From Bacteroidales bacterium (GTDB lineage Bacteria > Bacteroidota > Bacteroidia > Bacteroidales > Muribaculaceae), in the NCBI GenBank assembly GCA_900770215.1, contig CAAGJW010000047.1, positions 1 through 61,463 on the forward strand: DNA of 61,463 bases, read 5' to 3'. A program made the translations under genes and the position numbers. The notes under the pieces are model-generated. The model did no database searches. It was not told the origin of the DNA and saw only the letters and a list, made by a program, of their open reading frames with translations. This document shows, one piece after another, positions 1 through 8,187 of the stretch. Each line of letters starts with the position of its first letter. Within the stretch, counting starts at the first letter, position 1.

Positions 1-62
1 ACACCCCGCCCGACCAGATCAAGAACCTGCTCCCATACTACTACAAAAAATCCCGCGAGTAA
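1..62 (+). CDS. tnpC: IS66-family transposase TnpC, C-terminal end (partial)
   Basis: The first 62 bases hold an open frame cut by the window edge. It ends in about 19 residues with a PPDQIKNLLPYYY-like tail and a TAA at 60-62. IS66 transposases typically end with a short segment containing a Leu-Leu-Pro motif. The assignment rests mainly on context: 29 bases downstream (91-114) lies a sequence nearly identical, in inverted orientation, to one that precedes a tnpB start at the other end of the window. The fragment alone is too short to identify by motif, so this is an inference from the pair of repeat ends. Confidence 0.55.
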   Translation, partial: TPPDQIKNLLPYYYKKSRE

Positions 63-90
63 TCCCGCGAGATTTTTTTGCACATCAGCA

Positions 91-114
91 AGACGGCTCA
101 TTTCGGATGGTTAC
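91..114 (+). repeat. IS66-type right terminal inverted repeat
   Basis: These 24 bases match the reverse complement of 61334-61357 at 23 of 24 positions (T versus G at the eighth base). Read from the outside they begin GTAACC, in line with the GTAA-like ends common in the IS66 family. The flanking octamers differ (CGACATGC after this end, CTTGATTT before the other), so the two ends do not bound one simple insertion in a circle. Confidence 0.7.
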
Positions 115-149
115 CGACATGCTGCGTTGAGCCCCGCACCCTCGTCCCC

Positions 150-196
150 CAAAAACGGAGCGGGCACTGGGAAATCTCTTTTCCCGGTGCCCGCTC
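150..196 (-). terminator. Rho-independent terminator of the polysaccharide operon
   Basis: A 16-bp stem (158-173 with 181-196, one G-T pair) has a 7-base loop. On the minus strand it is followed by a short T run (plus-strand A run at 151-155). It lies about 35 bases past the stop of the last glycosyltransferase gene and ends the minus-strand operon. Confidence 0.75.
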
Positions 197-230
197 TCGC
201 TGTGGCTGTGTGTGTTGTGGATCGCGCGAT

Positions 231-923
231 TTACCGTGCTGTGAGCTTGCGCAGCTGGCGCCCCAGCCGCAGCTTCAGGCGGCCCCACGGCGACAGCCAC
301 GAGGCGCCATACCAGTGTATCGACCGCGTGTTGGCCGTCGTGTTGAGGCGGCCGGTGAGGTAGTCGTAGGGGTTGAAGTAGTCGTGCGGATACACCGTGA
401 TGCCGTCCACCACCTGCAGCGCATCGACCGGCTCTATGCCGTGCTGCGCCATCACCTGCGTGGCAAAGGGCACGATATAGCCCGCGCAATCCAGCCCCTC
501 TTGCTCATAGAGCTGCAAAATTTCTTCATATATGCCCAGCCCGGGGCATGCCCCGAGGCCCAGTCCTGGATTCACGTCGACCATCGCATCGCCACCAGGC
601 CTCACGCCCTCGATGCCCATAAACGGGCCCTGGGCCACGATGTCGTCGAGCGGGGCCACCACTTCCACATCGGTGTCAAAGTAGAGGCCGCCCTCGTTGT
701 AGAGTATCCACATGCGGGCGTAGTCGCTCACGTAGGCATACTTGCGCTCCTCCATGGCCTGGGCCGTGTAGGCATTGTGGTTCACGTCGAAGTTATCTTC
801 GTTCCACTCCTTCACCTCATAGTCGGGCAGATATTTCTGCCACGAGGCTATGCACTTGCGAGCCAACTTGGGCTTTGCTCCCCTGCCAAACCAGCAGTAA
901 TGTATCACCTTGGGTATCATCAT
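231..923 (-). CDS. GT32-like capsular glycosyltransferase (DXD sugar-binding type)
   Basis: About 230 residues, the usual size of the short glycosyltransferases with a DXD sugar-binding region found in capsule loci. The N-terminus reads MIPKVIHYCWFG, the family's opening motif. The acidic motif FDTDVEV in the middle fits the metal and nucleotide-sugar binding DXD. It probably adds one sugar to a lipid-linked repeat unit at the cytoplasmic membrane face. Several starts are possible (GTG 926, ATG 923, ATG 920); ATG 923 is chosen. It is GC-rich, unlike the genes just upstream, and its start overlaps the stop of a broken GT4 gene. It is a paralogue of the gene at 6452-7228. Donor and acceptor cannot be read from sequence. 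Confidence 0.8.
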   Translation of the reverse strand: MMIPKVIHYCWFGRGAKPKLARKCIASWQKYLPDYEVKEWNEDNFDVNHNAYTAQAMEERKYAYVSDYARMWILYNEGGLYFDTDVEVVAPLDDIVAQGPFMGIEGVRPGGDAMVDVNPGLGLGACPGLGIYEEILQLYEQEGLDCAGYIVPFATQVMAQHGIEPVDALQVVDGITVYPHDYFNPYDYLTGRLNTTANTRSIHWYGASWLSPWGRLKLRLGRQLRKLTAR

Positions 924-925
924 CA

Positions 926-1014
926 CTATTTCAGTAGTTCATATATTTTGTTCACTTCGCTCTCGTTGCCGTAGTCGTGCGCTGCGAGATAGTGAAATTT
1001 GACTAAATGATTTT
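926..1014 (-). pseudogene. Remnant of a GT4 glycosyltransferase C-terminus
   Basis: The minus-strand frame ending in TAG at 926-928 reads HYLAAHDYGNESEVNKIY followed by ELLK. The intact GT4 gene at 2957-4156 ends in DYLHTHDYGNESEVNKIY followed by KLLNL. Only about the last 28 codons remain; upstream the frame runs into the stop of the GT2 gene at 1003. The stop overlaps the next gene's start, as intact neighbours in this operon do, so a full gene once stood here. It is read as a scar of cassette exchange. Confidence 0.75.
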
Positions 1015-1980
1015 CCTTCCTGTTATCTTTTTTATCAGGGGATAAATTCTCAATAGCAAAGATAGACTTCTAAGTTTTGAACCAATTGAAATATATTTAT
1101 TAGTAAAAATTTTCCAGTTAATTTTCTTATAAGAATTCACCCAAAACGAACAATCAGACATGTGGTCGATATATGGTAGAGTGATGTTTTTGAAAGCATA
1201 TTCACCAGCCGTCAATTCCTGACTATAGTTATTTGCCAAATTGTTTTTCTTCAATACTTCGTTTATGATTTGATGGTTTTTTTCTGCTTCTGAAATTATG
1301 TGAAGAGCTTTGCATTTGCTTTCATTTATAGAAATTACACTATCTGAACGTCGACAATAATAATAGAGTGCTTTCTTAAGAAATCCAATGCGTTCAGCAT
1401 ATATCGTGTATTGGACTACTGCACACAAATCTTCTATAATAGAAGTGGAGGGAAATAATAATCGAGAGTCTGTTGCAATCTCTCTCTTTGTTATTGTGTT
1501 CCATAAATGTCCAGGCATCCTCCCCGTCAAAAGTTCTCTAAGAAGAGATTCTTTGTTAAGTGGTATGTCTGTTGCACTAAAATATTCCATTGAAGTGACT
1601 GTTTTAATGTAATTATCGCAAATGACAAAATCGTAATTCTTTGCTTCGCAGAATTCATACATGTCTTTATACATGTTGTTTGCTACATAGTCGTCAGAAT
1701 CGCACCATGCAATATATTTGCCATGAGAAGCTCTTAGACCTGTTTTCCTTGCTTGATGTAGTCCTTGGTTTACATGATGGTTGATGATTTTGACTTGTTC
1801 TTGCCTCTGAGGGTATTCCTCAATCACTTGATTTAACAATGTCATACTATTGTCTGAGGTACAGTCATTTACAAAGATAAATTCTATGTCCTGTAATGAT
1901 TGCCCAAGTAATGATCGAGCACAACGCTCAATGTATTTTTCAACATTGAAAACAGGGACTATAATACTTACTTTCGGCAT
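1003..1980 (-). CDS. GT2 family glycosyltransferase
   Basis: 325 residues with a GT-A fold start (MPKVSIIVPVFNVEKYIERC), the motif VNDCTSDNS and the catalytic DXD motif as WCDSDDY near residue 95. GT2 enzymes use nucleotide sugars and invert the anomeric centre. In this operon it most likely extends a surface polysaccharide repeat unit on undecaprenyl phosphate. The gene is AT-rich. Its start overlaps the end of the GT8 gene upstream by 13 bases, which suggests translational coupling. Its N-terminal third closely resembles the GT2 protein at 7225-8187, so the two look like paralogues. The sugar added is unknown. Confidence 0.85.
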   Translation of the reverse strand: MPKVSIIVPVFNVEKYIERCARSLLGQSLQDIEFIFVNDCTSDNSMTLLNQVIEEYPQRQEQVKIINHHVNQGLHQARKTGLRASHGKYIAWCDSDDYVANNMYKDMYEFCEAKNYDFVICDNYIKTVTSMEYFSATDIPLNKESLLRELLTGRMPGHLWNTITKREIATDSRLLFPSTSIIEDLCAVVQYTIYAERIGFLKKALYYYCRRSDSVISINESKCKALHIISEAEKNHQIINEVLKKNNLANNYSQELTAGEYAFKNITLPYIDHMSDCSFWVNSYKKINWKIFTNKYISIGSKLRSLSLLLRIYPLIKKITGRKII

Positions 1981-2960
1981 AATTTTGCAGTAAAAGAGAT
2001 TAAATTGCTCAATATTCTATAGCAATAGTATGGACAGTGCAAAAATGTCCAACCGAGCCACTTGACATAAAACTTTCGGGTATCTTGCTTCAATGGACTA
2101 TCTTTCCACTCTGTCAGTGATCTATATTTGAAATATAGGGATTTATAGGGGTGTTTTGAGTTTGAAATCCAGGGCCGGTTGTAAAAGCCCTCTGTAAAGT
2201 GAAGGATGATAGGAGATTTAATTGAATTGTCATATTCTTTCTCAGAATAGAATGGTTCGTTTGTTTTCGATAAAAGTGAGTATGGATGCGAGAAATACGT
2301 TGAAGTCATATTATATTTGGGAGATATAATTTTTTTCTTTTCATCGCAAACTGCATTGATGATTCCTTGGTCGTGGTGATGAACGTTTCCATTATGCTTC
2401 AAGAGAAAATGTATGCAATTTTCACTGACCTTATTTCTCCTCCAGGTTTCTAAATTAATTAAAAGTACTCCAGCATTGATATAAGGGGAATTAGGCTTTA
2501 TTCCTATATCGATTTTGGAACTTGTGTCGGGTAAAGTGTCAAGAACTCCCGCAATCCATTCATTCTCTTTGAAAATGTAATTAAAAAGTTCCTTGAGGCT
2601 CCCATTTACGACAATATCGCAATCCAAATACAAAACTTTATTTATGTCAACTGGCAATAAATCAGCTATGAACAAGCGTGCATATGAAGTTAATGCAATT
2701 GTCGGGGGAATCTCAACATGCAAGCGCTGCCTCAAATCGGAAATATCATAAGTTAGAAGTTCTATGCTTTCTGAGCAAAAATGCTTTTTTATTTTTTCTA
2801 TTGAAGATAATTCTACATTGTTGCTTAGCAAATGAATATAGGTATGGTTCATCCATTTGTTAGTTTCTAATATGGATGCAATTGCCACAGCTACAAACTC
2901 TATGTAGTTATTGTCGCTCGCGAAAACAACATGCAACACATTTCCGTTTTCTTGATTCAT
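1968..2960 (-). CDS. GT8 family glycosyltransferase (LPS galactosyl/glucosyltransferase-like)
   Basis: 330 residues. The motif YLDCDIVVNGSL near residue 110 is the DXD metal site of GT8 retaining enzymes, and HFTEGFYNRPW near residue 250 matches the second conserved block that closes over the sugar phosphate. The family includes LPS core glucosyl- and galactosyltransferases and glycogenin. The C-terminal tail is basic and aromatic, a feature often linked with membrane association. The gene is AT-rich, starts next to the stop of the GT4 gene upstream (4-base overlap) and overlaps the GT2 gene downstream. The acceptor is not predictable. Confidence 0.85.
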   Translation of the reverse strand: MNQENGNVLHVVFASDNNYIEFVAVAIASILETNKWMNHTYIHLLSNNVELSSIEKIKKHFCSESIELLTYDISDLRQRLHVEIPPTIALTSYARLFIADLLPVDINKVLYLDCDIVVNGSLKELFNYIFKENEWIAGVLDTLPDTSSKIDIGIKPNSPYINAGVLLINLETWRRNKVSENCIHFLLKHNGNVHHHDQGIINAVCDEKKKIISPKYNMTSTYFSHPYSLLSKTNEPFYSEKEYDNSIKSPIILHFTEGFYNRPWISNSKHPYKSLYFKYRSLTEWKDSPLKQDTRKFYVKWLGWTFLHCPYYCYRILSNLISFTAKLCRK

Positions 2961-4156
2961 AGATTAAGTAATTTGTAAATTTTGTTTACTTCACTCTCAT
3001 TCCCATAGTCGTGAGTGTGAAGGTAATCAACAATCTTATTGCGCATCTCCTTATTGAGAGTTATTGATCGGATAGCTTCTGCTATGGCTTGTATGTTCAT
3101 ATCGCAAATCAAACCGTCTACACCACTATTGATTTGACTACTTGAAGTGGCATAGCGTGTAATAATTACCGGTTTGTAAAGTATTTGTGCTTCGCGCACG
3201 GTTATAGATTTTCCCTCATCGCGTGAAGGCTGAACATAGATGTCACATGCTGCCATATAGGGGTAAGGATTGTCACGTGGACCCATAAGAGAGATCTCTT
3301 CTTGTGTGCCCGTCTCAGCTATTGCTTGGTTTATTTCTAATCGTTGGCCTGGTCCCAATATCCACCAATGCAGGTTGATGCCTGCCTCTTTCAATATTTT
3401 TACAACATATGGAATGCACTCGAAATTCTTTGGATACGACAGCCGTCCTACCGATATCACTTTCAATCCATCGAAGTTTTGCATCTCTTTTGGACTATAG
3501 GCTAGAGCTTGTTGCCTAATGACGCTTGGGGATAGTATGTTTTCAATCTCGATGATTTTATTTTCCAGTCCAGGAAAGGCATTACAAAACGACAATGTAA
3601 TAGCTCTTGAAATAGAGATAATATAATCGTTTGCTTTCCAGTACTTATAAAGCAAGTCATAGTTAAATTTGTGTGATCCCCAATCTGTATGTATCCATTC
3701 AATTTTTTTGCTTGCATTTACCTTGGTTTGTACAATATGGGGAGGGTCGAGAAAGCTGATGGCTAGGTCGTAATGCCCTAGAAAATGCAAAGATGGGAGT
3801 ACCTTAGATACTTCTTCAAAAACGTAGTGTGATGCACTGGCATCTCTACTATAGTGGTTGCGCTTTAAGTATATTTTATATTTGATTCTTGCAATGATTC
3901 TTGCAATGAGCACTTTAAATTGTCCTTCACGAGCAATAGCTTTCATGGGCCGTTCGATTGCATTATAGCCTCGCATTTCAGGCAACAAGTTGATTTTCTT
4001 TGGAATCAGCTTCATGAATGGTCCTGTGTGCTGGTTGATAAAGAGATCAACCTCTACCTTAGTGGTATCTATTGCGTTGAGCAGTCCCAGCAGCGCCCTT
4101 TCGGCCCCGCCCAGCTCCATATAGTGCATGTTGATAAATATCCGTTTCTTAGCCAT
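2957..4156 (-). CDS. GT4 family glycosyltransferase
   Basis: 399 residues of GT-B fold. The N-terminus FINMHYMELGGAERALLGLL carries the glycine-rich start typical of GT4. The C-terminal Rossmann half shows VISVGRLSYPKNFE, a PYPYMAACDIYVQPS segment and the nucleotide-sugar E-x7-E region as SRDEGKSITVREAQ. It should transfer a sugar from an activated donor onto the growing repeat unit in the cytoplasm. The C-terminal tail is nearly repeated in the remnant at 926-1014. The start overlaps the end of the pyruvyltransferase gene by 8 bases. Confidence 0.88.
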   Translation of the reverse strand: MAKKRIFINMHYMELGGAERALLGLLNAIDTTKVEVDLFINQHTGPFMKLIPKKINLLPEMRGYNAIERPMKAIAREGQFKVLIARIIARIKYKIYLKRNHYSRDASASHYVFEEVSKVLPSLHFLGHYDLAISFLDPPHIVQTKVNASKKIEWIHTDWGSHKFNYDLLYKYWKANDYIISISRAITLSFCNAFPGLENKIIEIENILSPSVIRQQALAYSPKEMQNFDGLKVISVGRLSYPKNFECIPYVVKILKEAGINLHWWILGPGQRLEINQAIAETGTQEEISLMGPRDNPYPYMAACDIYVQPSRDEGKSITVREAQILYKPVIITRYATSSSQINSGVDGLICDMNIQAIAEAIRSITLNKEMRNKIVDYLHTHDYGNESEVNKIYKLLNL

Positions 4157-5252
4157 TAGTGTTTTTATCTAACCAATTTTTTGAATTAACAATACTCCTC
4201 TCTAAAATTGGGTGAACTTTGCTGTAATCGATGTGCTCGACGAGTTGCTGGTCGTCTGTAGCAGGAGAGATCAATCGGTTGCACAAGCTATAGTCCTCCA
4301 GTAAGTCCTTCATGCGCTGGTTCAGACCATCTTGCCGATTTACAACAAAAGTGTCGCGACCAAAAATCATGGAAAACACTGTGGCGTGGAAGGAGTTGCT
4401 CACTACACATTGCGCTCCTTTAACAAGAGCTACAAAGTCAAGAGGGCCATTATTGACAAATGTTTTCTGCGCATATGATGAATGGTTCATGCTATAAATT
4501 TTGCAATTTCTTAGTTTGGCAAGTCGTATGGCAACTTCGTTTATTGGGCTGTTATATTCAGTGTTGTAAACAAGAATATAGGGTTCTTTTAATTCTGATT
4601 GAGAAGCAAAAGGATTATCAGTTAAAAGTGTATCCCAATCTTCCTTGCTAAGCAAGAAAACAGGGTCTACCACTTGATTTCCTTCATAGCCAAGGCTGTT
4701 GAGAAGGCCTATTCCGCTTTTTTCACGCACTGAGATGGCGTCAAAATTCTTCAATTTTTGTTTTACGAAATTCTTGGTACCTTCTCGCAATGCGGGGGTG
4801 GCAAAACTGGCAGCGTAGCTTGTTTTGCGTGCTGAGCCAAAGTCGAGATAAAACGCAGCATCGGTACCGTTGTTTAATGTTGTGTTCCATATTTGGTCGC
4901 TGCCTGCGATGTAAACATCAGCCTCAGGAGGGTCTTTTCGTAACTCTTCGACCGAACTGTACCGCCGTGTGAGATGAAGATAGTGTTGGGTGAACTGGTC
5001 AAACGGCTTTTTGCGTGCACGTTCTTTTATTCTGTTGGGCAATTTTACCATCCAATAGGCCTCGCGCAACATGGGCTTGTTGTATTTCGGATTTATCGCC
5101 CACAAGTTGAAATGATTGCTCAAGTAGTCGGGCTTGTAGTCAATAATCTGCACCTCGTGTCCCTGGCTTTCCAGGTAGTGCTGCAGGGCAAAGGCTTGGA
5201 GCGAGGCCCCTGAATTATATACATCGTGGCAGGTGATCGTTTTAATCTTCAT
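4149..5252 (-). CDS. Polysaccharide pyruvyl transferase family protein
   Basis: 367 residues with family features: an N-terminal THDVYNSGASLQAFAL-like loop (here TCHDVYNSGAS), the block YIAGSDQIWN near residue 115, and a C-terminal VSNSFHATVFSMIFGR motif. Members move a pyruvyl group from phosphoenolpyruvate onto a sugar to form a ketal, adding a negative charge to the polymer. Within a run of glycosyltransferases this predicts an acidic, pyruvylated surface polysaccharide. The gene overlaps both neighbours, by 11 bases upstream and 8 downstream. Some family members are better known from other pathways, so the exact acceptor is open. Confidence 0.88.
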   Translation of the reverse strand: MKIKTITCHDVYNSGASLQAFALQHYLESQGHEVQIIDYKPDYLSNHFNLWAINPKYNKPMLREAYWMVKLPNRIKERARKKPFDQFTQHYLHLTRRYSSVEELRKDPPEADVYIAGSDQIWNTTLNNGTDAAFYLDFGSARKTSYAASFATPALREGTKNFVKQKLKNFDAISVREKSGIGLLNSLGYEGNQVVDPVFLLSKEDWDTLLTDNPFASQSELKEPYILVYNTEYNSPINEVAIRLAKLRNCKIYSMNHSSYAQKTFVNNGPLDFVALVKGAQCVVSNSFHATVFSMIFGRDTFVVNRQDGLNQRMKDLLEDYSLCNRLISPATDDQQLVEHIDYSKVHPILERSIVNSKNWLDKNTNG

Positions 5253-6411
5253 CGAGCAATTGTTCTACTTTTTTTACTTCGGTAACCGATGTCTGGTTGT
5301 ATTCTGTTTTTAGATTCTCGACCACGCATTGGCGCAAGTGGGGATCTTTTAACATCTTGATGATGGCTGTGCTTAAACTCTCGGGATTCATTTCAGCAAT
5401 CAATCCATTTTTGCCATCGATGAGCTGGTTGGTAACCACAGTGAAATTAGTGCTCACAATGGGCTTGTGCAATATCTTGGCTTCTCCCACAGTAAGACCG
5501 AAACCTTCGAATCTTGACGTCTGTACATACACGTCGCATGCTTTCATGTATGGGTAAGGATTGGTCCTTAGTCCAAGAGGGATCACGATGTCGTTTAGCT
5601 TCAGCTCGTCGATTCTTGACTTCACCTTGGGCATGTCGGGCCCGTCGCCCACAAAGAGCCAGTGAAAGTCTATGCCCTTGGCACGCAGTGCACTGGCAGT
5701 TTCTACGGCTAGTAGATAGTTTTTGGGGGAGGATACTCTTGCTACTGTAACAAGAAGCGGGCAGCTATTAATGTCATGTTTTGGCAGGTCGTGAGGAATC
5801 TCGGCATCGGCAAGTGTAGTGATGAGTTGAGGGTTTAATACATCGAGTATAGTTGCCAGTTTTGGTGCTATAGCTGTCATGTGCTTGGCTATCATGCTTG
5901 AGAGCGTTTGCGACACAGCAATCACATGGTCCATTTTATTCAAATGCCTAAGGTTGAACTCAACGTTGTATCCTGCTTTGAATATGTCGGCATTGACCCA
6001 AGCCATTTTTTGTTTCGCCTTGATTTTGCTTGCTACGAGATAAGTGGGCAAGCCTTGCTGGTAGGCGATAGCGACATCCCAGTCTCCTGGAATTCCAGTC
6101 ATGGCCCATCCTTTAGATTTCCACAGTGTTTCGGCAGGATGCTCTTTGCGCCCTACACATCGATTAAATCTCAGCATGAAGGAGAACATCACTTGGCCAA
6201 GAAATGATCTCAGCTTGCTCAAGGTAGAACACCGAGGATCTTGCTCTATAATCACATCGCTGGGCAACAAGGATTCAAATTCCCCGCCACGGCTTCGCAT
6301 CCACAAGTGCAATTCATATTTCTTGCGGTCGAGCAATGGCAATAGTGACACCAGGCTCTTCTCAGCCCCTCCACAAGTGAGCGAGTCAATGATAAATAGA
6401 ACTCGTTTCAT
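5242..6411 (-). CDS. GT4 family glycosyltransferase
   Basis: 389 residues. The start VLFIIDSLTCGGAEKSLVSL is a textbook GT4 N-terminus. The second domain shows LVTVARVSSPKNYLLAVE, an NPYPYMKACDVYVQTS segment and SRFEGFGLTVGEAKIL, the E-x7-E donor-binding motif. It is related to the GT4 gene at 2957-4156 but differs in its C-terminus. Composition is intermediate, more GC-rich than the flanking GT2 and GT8 genes, which suggests the locus was assembled from several sources. A 40-base gap separates it from the GT32-like gene upstream, the largest gap inside the operon apart from the remnant region. Confidence 0.88.
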   Translation of the reverse strand: MKRVLFIIDSLTCGGAEKSLVSLLPLLDRKKYELHLWMRSRGGEFESLLPSDVIIEQDPRCSTLSKLRSFLGQVMFSFMLRFNRCVGRKEHPAETLWKSKGWAMTGIPGDWDVAIAYQQGLPTYLVASKIKAKQKMAWVNADIFKAGYNVEFNLRHLNKMDHVIAVSQTLSSMIAKHMTAIAPKLATILDVLNPQLITTLADAEIPHDLPKHDINSCPLLVTVARVSSPKNYLLAVETASALRAKGIDFHWLFVGDGPDMPKVKSRIDELKLNDIVIPLGLRTNPYPYMKACDVYVQTSRFEGFGLTVGEAKILHKPIVSTNFTVVTNQLIDGKNGLIAEMNPESLSTAIIKMLKDPHLRQCVVENLKTEYNQTSVTEVKKVEQLLDED

Positions 6412-6451
6412 CTATTTAAAATGCTTTTTTCATGAAAGATGTTGAAAATAA

Positions 6452-7228
6452 TTATTGTTTTTTTATTAATAAATATCCAAATCTATTTGCAATGATTTTA
6501 AACAATCTTTCAATTCTCCATTGGATTTTGTATTTCAATGTTATGTTTGCATCTTTGCTTCTAGTCTCTCGCCAGGCACCCAAAGCTAGGTGTTTACAAT
6601 AACTATTATTTGTCTGTTTTGTACAGTCAAAATACTCACGCGGGTATACGACTGTGCCGTCTCCAAGATACTGGATTTGATTAATTGTTGCAGAAGGGTT
6701 GTAACCAATTGTTCGAGCTAATTCACTTTGAACAAATGGCTGAATTACCACATTGTATTTCAGTGTCATAGGAAGGGTGTTGTCTTGGGAAATGATGAAA
6801 TGTCGTTTTTGATAATAAGATAGGCATTTCCCTATAAACGGATTCCCTTTTTCCGCTCCGAAACAATGAGAAGTTAAATACGTTGAGGTAATCCTGCCCT
6901 CTACATGAATAGAATTCTCTCTTCCAAAAAAAGCAATGTTGTTCAGCAGGTCGTCAAATGACTTATATACTATTACATCGGTATCCAAATATATGCCTCC
7001 ATAGTTAAATACAGCATATAGACGAACAAAATCAGAAGCAAATGCCCATTTTCTAGCTAATAATGACTCCTGTAAAAACGGCTCATCAATATCTCTGACT
7101 TCTGTCATTCCCCAGCGTATAAATTTGTAATCAGGCATTTTTTCTCGCCAACTATTTAAGCAAAGATTTACCTTTTCGGGTAATGGATCATCGCTAAACC
7201 AAGTATAGTGTATTATTTTTGGAATCAT
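6452..7228 (-). CDS. GT32-like capsular glycosyltransferase (DXD sugar-binding type)
   Basis: 258 residues, beginning MIPKIIHYTWFSDDPLPEKV, the same opening motif as the gene at 231-923. GGIYLDTDVIVYKSF near residue 80 holds the DXD. The C-terminal part is basic. It probably adds one sugar to the repeat unit. It is strongly AT-rich, unlike its paralogue at 231-923, so this is not a recent tandem duplication. Its start overlaps the stop of the upstream GT2 gene in an ATGA-type junction (7225-7228), implying coupled translation. Confidence 0.82.
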   Translation of the reverse strand: MIPKIIHYTWFSDDPLPEKVNLCLNSWREKMPDYKFIRWGMTEVRDIDEPFLQESLLARKWAFASDFVRLYAVFNYGGIYLDTDVIVYKSFDDLLNNIAFFGRENSIHVEGRITSTYLTSHCFGAEKGNPFIGKCLSYYQKRHFIISQDNTLPMTLKYNVVIQPFVQSELARTIGYNPSATINQIQYLGDGTVVYPREYFDCTKQTNNSYCKHLALGAWRETRSKDANITLKYKIQWRIERLFKIIANRFGYLLIKKQ

Positions 7229-8187
7229 TTTCTATTTTTGATAATGTTATAGATCAAAAAAGCTATATAATTACTTAAAATAAACTTTAGTATTATTCGA
7301 ACTTTTAAAGTGTATTCGTTGAATTTCATTATATCCTTGTGGCACTCTCTGTACAAGTTGAACCATTCTTTTGTGTCATCGAATGCATCTCTATAGAGCA
7401 TTTTAGCGTCGAATTTGAAATAATTGCAAGTTGTTTCAAAATTGATAGGGTCAACAGCCATCATAAACGAGCACATTTTGTCTACATTCTCTTTCCATTT
7501 AGACCACTTTGAAGTTGTTCTCCGATTATTGGTAGCCGAATTCTCGTTGTTATGGTTGTAGTGGTAGAAGGCATTTTTACTGTGGTAAAAAGTATTGGCA
7601 TAATAAAGAACTCTGATGACCACATTCTGGTCTTCACCAAAGTTTATTCCCTCAAAAGGATAAATATTGTTACTTTTTATGAGTTTTGTGCGTATAAGTT
7701 TGTTCCACAGAAAACAACTTCTATGATGTTTGAGATATAGATATTTTAGGCTTAGTCTCGGTGTTGGGCAATACTGCAGAAAGGACTTCCACACTGTACC
7801 ATTTTTCTCGTGATGAATAATGCCGCAAGTCACGATATCAGCCTTGTGCTCTATAGCTAACAGGTAAAGCTGCTCGTACATGTCAGTTTCAACCCAGTCG
7901 TCAGGATCGCAATGAATCATGTATTCACCTGCGGCTGCTTTCATACCTGTTGTGCGAGCTCCAGCCTGCCCTTGGTTATGCTCGTGATTGATTATCTTGA
8001 CTTGATCCCTACGGGAGGGATAATTACTAAGCACGTTCTTAAGAATTTCCATGCTCCTATCTGGAGTACAGTCGTTCACAAAGATGTATTCTATGTCGTC
8101 GAGAGTTTGTTCAAATAGAGAACGAGCACAGCGTTCTATAAAATTTTCTGCGCCGTAAACAGGAACTATGACTGAGACTTTGGGCAT
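7225..8187 (-). CDS. GT2 family glycosyltransferase
   Basis: 320 residues with MPKVSVIVPVYGAENFIERC at the start, IFVNDCTPDRS, and the DXD as HCDPDDWVETDMY near residue 95. A family A glycosyltransferase that should act at the cytoplasmic membrane. The C-terminus is rich in Ile, Leu and Phe and could associate with the membrane. It is AT-rich and overlaps the wzx gene upstream by 22 bases. Together with the paralogous GT2 at 1003-1980 it forms one of three related pairs in the locus (GT2, GT4, GT32-like). Confidence 0.86.
   Translation of the reverse strand: MPKVSVIVPVYGAENFIERCARSLFEQTLDDIEYIFVNDCTPDRSMEILKNVLSNYPSRRDQVKIINHEHNQGQAGARTTGMKAAAGEYMIHCDPDDWVETDMYEQLYLLAIEHKADIVTCGIIHHEKNGTVWKSFLQYCPTPRLSLKYLYLKHHRSCFLWNKLIRTKLIKSNNIYPFEGINFGEDQNVVIRVLYYANTFYHSKNAFYHYNHNNENSATNNRRTTSKWSKWKENVDKMCSFMMAVDPINFETTCNYFKFDAKMLYRDAFDDTKEWFNLYRECHKDIMKFNEYTLKVRIILKFILSNYIAFLIYNIIKNRK

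Noticed and set aside
57..76. Direct repeat TCCCGCGAG at the end of the IS66 fragment as a CRISPR or satellite repeat
   Set aside because: Only two short copies are present, spaced by three bases, with no further units.
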